A stretch of 64,000 nt of DNA, from positions 8,734,520-8,798,519 of the forward strand of contig NC_034010.1 of assembly GCF_000346465.2 (NCBI RefSeq), in the 5' to 3' direction. The stretch comes from Prunus persica. Taxonomy: Eukaryota > Streptophyta > Magnoliopsida > Rosales > Rosaceae. This document shows positions 37,718-47,248 of this stretch, piece by piece. The position numbers and the translations under genes are program-made. Numbering within the stretch: position 1 is the stretch's first letter; each line of letters begins with the position of its first letter. Below the pieces are notes generated by a model, which saw nothing but the letters and a program-made list of their open reading frames with translations, ran no database searches and had not been told where the DNA came from.

Positions 37718-38373
37718 TAATGAATGAGATTTTTAATCCTTATAGTCATTTCTCCATTGTCTATATTGATGATGTGCTTATCTTTTCTCAATCGATAGAG
37801 CAGCACTGGAAACATCTGCATAAGTTCTTACAGATAATTTCTAGTCATGATCCCTTCCAGGATATTGCTCTGACTAATCCTCCAGTTGCCTCTTACCATA
37901 AGACGTCTCCATACATGATCAAGAGTAATAGTCACCTGTTCATAATTGAGTCAAAATATAACTCCATTGCCAACCCAATCACCATTGCCAAATCTTACTT
38001 TCCACCAAATAGTCATTTCATTCCCCCAGCACCATTTAAAAATCTAAAGTATTACCGAGACATCCTCTATGAGACCCATTCCATCACCATTAAACCAATC
38101 AAAGACAGAGATAATCCCCACATCATCCTCTATCATTCCCTTTACATCCATCAAATAATCAGTGAGAATGAGTGGAGCAGTCATCCCTATGATCTCAAAG
38201 TTCTCCAATCAGAACTTCAATATAGTTACTATGATTATATCGAAGCATGGTATTCTATCTTGCTTCACCAATCAGTTGATTTTAGTCATTCATGGTTCCT
38301 AAATTTTAATAGCAAATTCAAGAGTCCTTTCCCTTACTGGTTCAATCAAATGGTGGGAATGATACCAGGATGA
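37718..38373 (+). pseudogene. Endogenous caulimovirid, plus copy part 2: RT active-site region fused to second ORF
   Basis: Resumes the reverse transcriptase with the YIDDVLIFSQS catalytic motif. After KHLHKFLQI it jumps directly into the second viral ORF (reads HDPFQDIAL). The reverse transcriptase C-terminus, RNase H and start of the second ORF, about 1 kb in the minus copy (about 40913 to 39937), are deleted. A 2-bp TA microhomology lies at the join. Homology with the minus copy ends near 38356. The chimeric frame is an accident of deletion, not a designed fusion. Confidence 0.85.
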
Positions 38374-38859
38374 CAATATGAATGTATAGGCACTGAGATT
38401 ATAGAACAGATGTAATTTATGCATGAAGCAAATTAATGAATAGATGAAAATAGATGCAATTAAAATAAGCATTACGTAAAGTACTCAAATATTATTGATA
38501 ACTTGATAACTTGCAGAATGCAAAACACTTACAAAGATCCTAGTTTCACCACTTAGTTCTTCAGAGCATTGATACTGATAGAACTTTGAAACTGAGAAAA
38601 TTATAGTGTACTAAATTACATTCCACTGAGAACTGAGGCAAAGGCCTTCTTAAATAAGCAAATAAAATGAAATTTTTGATGAGCTGGTAACTTTGGATGC
38701 TTTTGGAAAGTAACTGTAGAAGCATGCGAAAGCTTTTGCTTTTACTGAGTGCTGCAACTTTTACTTTGTCGTGGAATCTCATAAAAGGAACACGGGCTAT
38801 CAGACTGTTGAAGCACGGGTCCAGATGCTTTTTCTCAGGGCTCATGATGTTGGGCAACT
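38374..38859 (-). promoter_or_regulatory. Viral intergenic region with putative pregenomic-RNA promoter
   Basis: Non-coding, between the inverted viral copies and downstream of the minus-copy second ORF. On the minus strand a TATA-like TATTTAAGAAGG lies at about 38645-38656. In caulimovirids the promoter for the full-length RNA sits in this position, after the last ORF. No primer-binding site was found. Functional activity is not implied. Confidence 0.35.
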
Positions 38860-40070
38860 TTAATCATCTCCGAGGTCAAGAGGACTAAAATCATAGGGGT
38901 CTTGACCATCAGGAGGGTAATCACTCCACTGCATTTTGGGGGCAGGAGTCTTTTGACTGGATGACTTTGGTTGACTGGTAGATGACTGTGACTTAGGAGT
39001 GGCATCACTAACATCATCTTCATTCATTTGTGAAGCTTGCAACATTAACTGACGAGCAATTTCCTGCAATTCGGACTTGCATTTTCCCTCGATTGGGAGA
39101 GAAGAATGTGAAGTATCAGGGGATGTCTTTTTCTCAGGCTGAGGATTCCTGACTGGAGGGAAATAAGCATAAATATAATCTGCAATACGCTCAAGTTTAA
39201 ATTTATCTCACCATTTGATTGAGAACTGGCGAGATAGGACTCTGGTTTCCCAATTAACCTGATATGACCATTTGAGGATCGAAGGAACTTTGTACTTGGC
39301 AACAAAATGGAGAAGGTTTGGGAAGAACAGCTCAGATTCTTTGAACTTATTTTTATTAGTAAAATAATTGACTAAATCTTGCATTGGAAGGGGGAAGAGG
39401 TCAATGACTGGACCATGTTTTTCCCACCAGTGATTGAACGAGTAAGGGAAAGGACTCTTGAATTTGCTATCAAAATTTAGGAACCATGAATGACTAAAAT
39501 CAACTGACTGTTTAAGCAAGATAGAATACCATGCTTCAATATAATCATAGTAACTATATTGAAGTTCTGATTGGAGCTTTGAGATCATAGGGATGACTGC
39601 TCCACTCATTCTCACTAATTATTTGATGGATGTAAAGGGAATGATAGAGGATGATGTGAGGATTATCTCTGTCTTTGATTGGTTTAATGGTGATGGAATG
39701 GGTCTCATGAATGATGTCTCGGTAATACTTTAGATTTTTAAATGGTGCTGGGGGAATGAAATGACTATTTGGTGGAAAGTAAGATTTGGCAATGGTGATT
39801 GGGTTGGCAATGGAGTTATATTTTGACTCAATTATGAACAGGTGACTATTACTCTTGATCATGTATGGAGACGTCTTATGGTAAGAGGCAACTGGAGGTC
39901 ATAGCAATATTCTGGAAGGGATCATGACTAGAAATTAAGGCAGACTGAAAACTGGGGCAAATCGGGCTGACTGTGGCTCCTAGGTTGGCAAATCTGTTAC
40001 TAATATGAATGGGAGAACATCTTGGGAAAGGGACGATCTGGGAAGACGACTCATGTTTGGTTTGACTCAT
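38860..40070 (-). pseudogene. Endogenous caulimovirid second ORF (unknown function), minus copy
   Basis: Starts at 40070 with an ATGA overlap to the stop of the preceding polyprotein frame (40067-40069), a layout that fits termination-reinitiation in caulimovirids. The frame breaks into pieces (40070-39876, 39862-39554, 39615-39208, 39305-39045, 39069-38860), so it carries several frameshifts or stops. The C-terminus is Ser/Pro-rich then acidic (PYDFSPLDLGDD). I recognise no domain. Florendoviruses have such an unassigned second ORF, which supports but does not prove that assignment. Confidence 0.7.
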
Positions 40071-41615
40071 TGATGGAGGGAGGACTCAGAGTGACTAGGG
40101 ATGACTGGGTTAACTAGATTGACCAATTTGACTCTTTTGCTTATCTTTTTCTTTTCTTCCTTCTGCCATTGTTTTCCCTGCAGAAATTCTCTGGTAAGAA
40201 AATCAGGAATAGAATTCTCACTTCCTCTCATATACTCAATATCAAAATCAAATATACTCAAAACCATCTTGCAAATATTTGTTTGGATGCAATATTTTGA
40301 ACATCTTTTTCTAATACATGCTTAGCAGACTTACAATCAACTCTGATTAAAAACTTTTGATTTAATAAATCCGACTGAAATTTATTAATGCATAATACAA
40401 TAGATAATATCTCTTTCTTAATAGTACTATAATTATTTTGAGACTGTGACCAAGTGCTAGAATGGAAGCGAATAATTTGCTCAGATTGACTAGAATTAAC
40501 CCTTTGTTTGAGGATACCTCCATAACCAATGTTAGAGGCATCAGTTTCAACTATCTTGAACGCACCACCAGAAGGGATACCAAGACAAGGAAGTGTCTTA
40601 ATATGAGTTTTGATCTCTTTGACTATATCAGTATGAATAGATGACCAAGGTGGAGGATAATTTTGAAGGCGATCAAATAAAGGCTTACATTGTTTTCTCA
40701 AATTCTTATAGAAATCATAAACATAATTTAGAAATCCTAGAAATCTCTGGAGTTGACTTTTGTCTAGGATTTGATCAGAAAACTTGTCAGCAAACTGGAT
40801 AACTCGATCTATGGGGCTAATCTGTGACTGGCAGATGTTAAACCCAAGAAATCTCACATTAGTTTGGAATAGCTTAATTTTCTTAGCAGAAACAACTAAT
40901 CCATTTTGTTTGACTATCTGTAAGAACTTATGCAGATGTTTCCAGTGCTGCTCTATCGATTGAGAAAAGATAAGCACATCATCAATATAGACAATGGAGA
41001 AGTGACTATAAGGATTAAAAATCTCATTCATTATATTTTGAAATTCACTGGGCGCATTCTTAAGACCAAAGGGCATAACATTCCACTCATAATGACCAAA
41101 AGGGTTAAGAAAAGCAGTTTTGTATCGATCCGACTCATGAATTTGAATTTGCCAAAATCCACTCTTCATATCAAACTTAGAAAAGATGACTGACTTTTCT
41201 AACCTGTTAATTAAATCTCTTTTATTAGGGATTGGATATCTAATCCATTCTAGGACAGTATTAAGTGGCTTGTAGTTAATGACTAATCTTGGGACTCCAC
41301 GTTCTAATTCAACATTTTTCTGGACATAGAAGGCAGGACAAGACCAAGGTGACTTACTTTTACGTATTATTCTTTTTTCAAGCAATTTAGTAATCTCGGT
41401 TTTACACAATTCCATTAATTCTTGACTCATTTGAATTGGTCTGGTTTTAGTGGGGATATTTTTCTCATTAAAGGACTTGATGTAAGGAAGACGAACAACG
41501 TGCTGTTTTCTATGCCAAAAGGCGTTGGGCAACTCAGAACAGACTTCTCTTTGTAGTTTTTCCTCAAATTGTTGGATTTGTGACTGTAAAGACTCATGAC
41601 TAATTTGTTGCTCAA
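40067..41615 (-). pseudogene. Endogenous caulimovirid reverse transcriptase-RNase H, minus copy
   Basis: The longest intact viral frame is 41532-40258. It has reverse transcriptase motifs (RLVINYKPLN-type region, FDMKSGFWQIQIHES, active-site YIDDVLIF), the thumb/connection (LGFNICQSQI, RFLGFLNYV) and RNase H (VETDASNIGYGG). A frameshift near 40260 separates the last ~65 residues, and another near 41530 separates the upstream part. In the living virus this enzyme copies pregenomic RNA to DNA. Here it is a decayed copy with no sign of constraint. Confidence 0.88.
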
Positions 41616-41724
41616 TTCTTTTAGATTTAACTTCTTCCTGGAGAAACCTTAGTTGTTTATCTTTATTTTGAATAACTCTGACTGTTTTGGTAATTGCATT
41701 TTTCTGTAATTCTTTTAAATTTTG

Positions 41725-42222
41725 TTACTCGGGTTTACTCAGAAACTCAAACTTAACTTCTTCTCCTAGACATGTGGAAATAACACCATCGTGTTCAACC
41801 TGGTAAGGGTATAAAAGGGCAATAAAGGGTAACCCTAGTATGACTTCATCAGTAATGTTCTTACCTAAGACGAAAGAGGTCTTGAAACAAATTTTGTTTT
41901 GGCAAACATGGGCTTTAGGGATCTCATAATTTAGTTGGATTGACTTTCCTGAGGCTGTACTTAATGATTCTTTTGACTTTTTATAATACTTAGTTGGGAT
42001 TAGACCTTCTTGGATGCAGTTAAGGTCGGCTCCTAAATCAAAGAGGGCAACTATGTTTAACTCAAAGCTTTTGACAAATATAGTGACTCGGGCATACCAT
42101 TTTCTAAAATTTACATGTTTAATTAAACTGACGACTTGATCCTGATTGGAGGATTCTTCGTCTGAATCAGTGGGACTCTCATGTGTAGACTTGGAGGTTT
42201 TATTTTCTAATAGATTAATCAA
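41725..42222 (-). pseudogene. Endogenous caulimovirid aspartic protease region, minus copy
   Basis: Shows a retropepsin-like fold signature: NIVALFDLGADLNCI, then LGKNITDEVILGLPF. The usual D-S/T-G active site reads D-L-G, so the residue after the catalytic Asp is changed. Lies between coat-protein and reverse transcriptase regions, the usual caulimovirid polyprotein order. Confidence 0.75.
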
Positions 42223-42450
42223 ATCTTGTTTTATCTCATAATTTCATTTTGTAACTTTTGACTTATTTGTCTCAACTCATTGATTTCTTTTTTGACTAAC
42301 TTCACCTCTAGTTGTAAATCCTGTCAAGTGACTTCCTTCTTTTTATTAAATTTTTCTAAGGTTGTGTTCAAACTTATTTTCTGGGAGGTAGACTGTTTTG
42401 GCTCTTCTTGACTAATGATTTCTTAATTTCTTTAAATACTCAGATTTTAA

Positions 42451-43933
42451 CTATGGATTTTTGACTTTACTTATTAAATCAATTAATAATTCTTCCTGTT
42501 CTTCCTGTTTGGTAAGGACATTAATTGATTTGGGCTTACAGCAATTATCTTGGCAACCAAATTGAATTCTGGGTGAACTAGGTTGTGACTCAGCAGAATA
42601 TATCTCAGAGGATTCAGTGTGACTAACCATGGTTTCATTTTCACTCGACTTAGAATTTCTTAACTCAAGGACTTTAATCAATTTGTCTTTTTCCTCATCC
42701 GTGATTTTTAATTGTCTAATTGTGTCTTTAACTTTGCAATTATTAGCATAGTGACCAAACTTTTGACATTTATAGCATTTCACTTTTCTCTTGTCGGTTC
42801 TTTTTTTAAAAGTGAATATTCTTATATTTGTTGCGACTCTTTTTCCCATTTTTCTTAGGAGAGAATCTCTTTTTACTATAAAAGTTTTTGTCCTCATTAT
42901 TATGTTGGAATGACTGTCTTCTTCGTGAATAATGGCGTTTTTTACTAAACTGTCGGTTGTGGTGATTGGACTTATTCTTTCTAGACGGAGGAATAGACAT
43001 TAGTCCATACTGTTCGCAGAAATTTCCTAACTCATATTTAGCAGAATTTCTTTCAGACTGGATTTGTTTACCAATTTTCATATCAACACACATTCTCATA
43101 CCGACTTGGTTAATTGTGCTAATTATATTTCCGTATGTTAAACTATCCCAATCAATATGACCTTGTTCATTACTAAGGGTTGATCGGATCTTATGGGCGG
43201 ATAAATTTGGCAGACCATTAACAAATTTCTCTTTCCAAAATGGTTGATTACTATCATCTCTGATCATGACTCTAGAGATAAACACATCTTTATACCACCT
43301 AAAATTAGATAACTTAGGGTATCTTAAATTACTCAATTGATCATGTATTCTAGCAGTAGTGTTACTGGGTGTTCCAATGAAATGAACGACTATTGTGTAA
43401 AGCAAGGTATTAACTCTATCCTCAATGCCTTGACCTATTTGTTCATTGAAAATAGGAAGACCATCCTCATTAAGCTTGACTGCATGAATTATTTGTTGTT
43501 TAGACTCATGGGTTAAATGTTTATCCCACCAAGAACGAAGAGTTCCGGTGAAACCAGTTTCTAACAAGGGAACAATTTCAGACTACCTGAAACTGTGGTT
43601 GGTGATGTAACTATTGGCTACCATGGACATATGTTGAAGCTTATTAAGGATTTCTTGTTCAGCAAGGCTATCAATATTCCATTCATATAACTTATCAGAA
43701 GAGACAGAAAACTGACTTTGAGTATTTCGTTCTTCAAATTGTATATCAGGAGGTATTGGCTTAGGATACCAGTTTTTTGTGAGGCTAGTTGGGTTGACTC
43801 TATTTGTTAATCTTTGGACTTGAGGATTATTTTCTAGCTCAAGATTTCTAAACGCATTTTCAATTTTAGAAATATTGCTAGTTTGTGTCCATACTGGTAA
43901 TTCATTCAGACTCAGAAGAGTTATGGAAAGCAA
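42451..43933 (-). pseudogene. Endogenous caulimovirid coat-protein region, minus copy
   Basis: A Lys/Arg-rich region (about 42810-42990) is followed by a CCHC zinc finger (CYKCQKFGHYANNC, about 42740-42780), the hallmark of caulimovirid coat proteins. Upstream is the capsid-like core (GTLRSWWDKHLTHE, WKEKFVNGLP). Breaks: an in-frame stop near 43585 and a frameshift near 42850. Not functional. Confidence 0.82.
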
Positions 43934-44201
43934 ATGGTGACTCAGAGGATCCTATGACTTTAATGCTTGTTTCGATCTTTTCTTTATCTTTTCTTTTGAT
44001 TGGTGGTAATTCTTCTAACATTTTTTTAATTTTTGTTATTGTTTCTTTTGTCTTAAAAGTTAGACTCGACTTTAAATCCTGGAAAGTAACTAAATGTTTC
44101 TGATCATGTGGCTTAGGTGCAATTTCTCTTGGTAATAATTTGTCAACTTTTGTCTCTATCTTATCTAATTGTTTACCTATGATAATCAGACTCTGGTTGG
44201 T

Positions 44202-44435
44202 TTAGTTATTTTGCTCAATTATCATTTTATTTTCTAAATTAGGGATCTTAAAAGGACTGGCAATTATTTTTGATTTTTGGTGCTGAATAACGACAGATTC
44301 GACAGGTGGATGACTAGCAAGGACCTCAGTGTGATCTATTTTTTGCCATTTTTCCTGGGTTAAAGTTTTTAACTCATTAGGCAAATAACGGTTCTCTACA
44401 AAAAAAGGAAAGGCTAGCACCCATCTTCTCCTCAA
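44202..44435 (-). pseudogene. Endogenous caulimovirid polyprotein, upstream fragment
   Basis: A short open stretch (FFVENRYLPNELKTL, EKWQKIDHTEV) leads toward the coat-protein region in the same direction. It probably lies between movement and coat domains. Viral similarity ends at about 44440, so the movement-protein part is missing and the copy is 5'-truncated. Confidence 0.45.
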
Positions 44436-44440
44436 GGTTC

Positions 44441-45050
44441 CTTATTCTCCTATTCTCCTCTATCCTTGGTGAAGATTCTTTGGGAAGGCACAACACCATT
44501 GTGTCTATTAAGAGAGCAAAGTGAAGAATCAACATCTAAGGGACTAATCCTTCTACTTGAACACTGTCCTTGGTTTCAAGATTCGTTCCAAGGGTATGTC
44601 TCCTTTCTACCATCTGTTTAATATATGATATTAGTGTCAATGATGCAAGTTTGCATAAGCCTAGAAAGATAAGGACCAAAACTGAGACTTGTATGAATCT
44701 CTAGGTTTTATTCTTGCTTCCGCTTTATTTGATTTCATATTAGATATGTATATGCTAGATGATTTATTTTCTCATAGCTTTATGGAATTTTAGAAATCCC
44801 TACACAATAAATTCCCTTCAGCACCAAAGGAGATGTCCTCTATTTCACCACACCAAATGCAAAGGGAGGTGGAGAGGAGATCAACCAAGAGGATAGAGGT
44901 GCTAGACTCCCACTTGGTGGACTGATTTTTGGCAAGAAATGAAGGGAGAGAATTCTGACCTTCAACACATATACCTAAAAGCTTAGGAGGCCAATACCCT
45001 AACTTGGAAATGTCATAGTGTGGCTTAAACAGATGAGACGCACAACTGGA
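44441..45050. other. Intergenic, no gene
   Basis: Separates the viral copy from the MULE B target repeats. It contains CTCCTATTCTCCTCTAT-type pyrimidine tracts and no recognisable ORF or terminal repeats. Confidence 0.4.
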
Positions 45051-45167
45051 GAAACATCTCCCCTATGGCCGACCATGGGTAGTGGGAGTTCTCTTGGGTC
45101 CCATGAATTTGTGTTGTTATACAACACTTATTCTTGGGCCCAATAGGTGTTTGGGCATTTTTCCTTT
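45051..45167. repeat. MULE B left-flank host repeat unit (partial)
   Basis: Nearly identical to 62117-62236 (GGCCGACCATGGGTAGTGGG, TTGTGTTGTTATACAACACT). It ends with the 10-bp target duplication TTTTTCCTTT (45158-45167). It is the upstream part of the tandem repeat into which the MULE jumped. Confidence 0.9.
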
Positions 45168-45664
45168 CCCTTCGACTATAATGAGTGGAAAGTTATAAGG
45201 GGTAAGTTATAAGGGGTTCACTTTATAGCCATCAGATCAATCCAAGGGCTGGGGAGAATTGAGATAAAGTTTCACAATTGGGTAGGTGAGGAACCCAAAC
45301 CCAAATTGAATATCCAGCACGTCCAAAAAGAAGAAGAAGAGGGAAACACGTCCGAAAAAGAAGAAGAAGAGGCAAGTTCGAAGTTTGAACAGAAAGAACT
45401 CATCTCTCTAAAACCCAGAGGTCTGAGATACCCAATGAAGGCAACGGCTAACGACAGTTGAAGGCAACGATTCGCGACTCCATTCTCCAGACCCTGAAAA
45501 AGTATTTATTTGGAGTAGAAGGGGCAAAGGTGTGGATTCCAAATCAGTGAAGGGGCGAAGCAGTGGAAGGGGAAGGGGAGAAGCTGTATTCTTTGGAAGT
45601 GGTAGGTTCCATTTGTGGAGCAAAGAAACAGAAAGACCCCACACAGACACCTTGCAATAACCAG

Positions 45665-46400
45665 CATTTGGTGAGTAATTTATGGAATTTGAGTTTAGGG
45701 TTAGAGTAATGGTTTTCCCCAATTTGTACCATAAATTTTGTTGGATTTGGCATCTCTTCGTTGTGCTTCAGTTGCATGTTAATTTTTGCTTAGGTATATG
45801 TTAAAAAAAGAATGAAAATCAAGTCAATAACAAGTGAATAACATGTCAATAATGATATGAATAAGATAATGGTGTTGAATTGGAGGAGGCCCTCAAAACC
45901 TTCCACATTTGAAGCAATGCATAGTGCAGATGAAGAAGAGGCGCTAGAATATATATATATATATTTTATGAAGTAAATATGATTTCCTTTGTTACTAAAT
46001 TTGCCTGAGAAACATTTGAACAGATAATAATAAACTCATGAATAGAACTGCAAAGCATTTGATGAGTAATGTAAGGAATTTGAGTTTAGGGTCAGAGTAA
46101 TGGTTTTCCCCAATTTGTACCATCAATGTTATTGGATTTGGCATCTCTTATTTGTGCTTCAATTGCATGTTAATTTTTGCTTGGGTATATGTTAAAAAAC
46201 GAATGAAAATAAAGTCAATCACATGTCAATAACATCTCAAAACCTTCCACATTTGAAGCAGTGCAGAGTGAAGAGTACCTCTCTGCCACTAGAATTTATA
46301 TATTTTGTGAAATAAATATTATTTCATTTGTTACTAAATTTCCCATGAGAAATGAGAACAGATAATAATAAACTCATGAATAAAAGTGCAAAGCATTTGA
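45665..46400. repeat. Two-copy tandem duplication in MULE B 5' region
   Basis: Same duplication as 4790-5565 in copy A, reverse orientation, period about 391 bp (CATTTGGTGAGTAATTTATG at 45666, CATTTGATGAGTAATGTAAG at 46057). No exon was recognised between 45204 and 46490. Confidence 0.8.
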
Positions 46401-46490
46401 AATGAAGGTTGATCTATGACGATTGTGGGTGACTGAAGAAAAAGGTAGAAAGAAAGAAGGATGTGGCAATTGCTTAGCAAGCAGATAGCA

Positions 46491-47248
46491 NNNNNNNNNN
46501 NNNNNNNNNNNNNNNNNNNNNNNNNNNNNNNNNNNNNNNNNNNNNNNNNNNNNNNNNNNNNNNNNNNNNNNNNNNNNNNNNNNNNNNNNNNNNNNNNNNN
46601 NNNNNNNNNNNNNNNNNNNNNNNNNNNNNNNNNNNNNNNNNNNNNNNNNNNNNNNNNNNNNNNNNNNNNNNNNNNNNNNNNNNNNNNNNNNNNNNNNNNN
46701 NNNNNNNNNNNNNNNNNNNNNNNNNNNNNNNNNNNNNNNNNNNNNNNNNNNNNNNNNNNNNNNNNNNNNNNNNNNNNNNNNNNNNNNNNNNNNNNNNNNN
46801 NNNNNNNNNNNNNNNNNNNNNNNNNNNNNNNNNNNNNNNNNNNNNNNNNNNNNNNNNNNNNNNNNNNNNNNNNNNNNNNNNNNNNNNNNNNNNNNNNNNN
46901 NNNNNNNNNNNNNNNNNNNNNNNNNNNNNNNNNNNNNNNNNNNNNNNNNNNNNNNNNNNNNNNNNNNNNNNNNNNNNNNNNNNNNNNNNNNNNNNNNNNN
47001 NNNNNNNNNNNNNNNNNNNNNNNNNNNNNNNNNNNNNNNNNNNNNNNNNNNNNNNNNNNNNNNNNNNNNNNNNNNNNNNNNNNNNNNNNNNNNNNNNNNN
47101 NNNNNNNNNNNNNNNNNNNNNNNNNNNNNNNNNNNNNNNNNNNNNNNNNNNNNNNNNNNNNNNNNNNNNNNNNNNNNNNNNNNNNNNNNNNNNNNNNNNN
47201 NNNNNNNNNNNNNNNNNNNNNNNNNNNNNNNNNNNNNNNNNNNNNNNN
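46491..47248. other. Assembly gap (758 N)
   Basis: The sequence before the gap (AGCAAGCAGATAGCA) matches copy A at about 4696, and the sequence after it (TTACATGCAATGCTTTAGAAG) matches copy A at about 3903. The missing part should therefore be about 790 bp, close to the N count, and should hold the start of the protease gene including most of DUF1985. Confidence 0.97.

Noticed and set aside
37663..38373. 236-codon ORF read as a novel fusion protein
   Set aside because: It begins inside the LTR and joins two parts of a decayed viral copy through a deletion, so it is not a gene.
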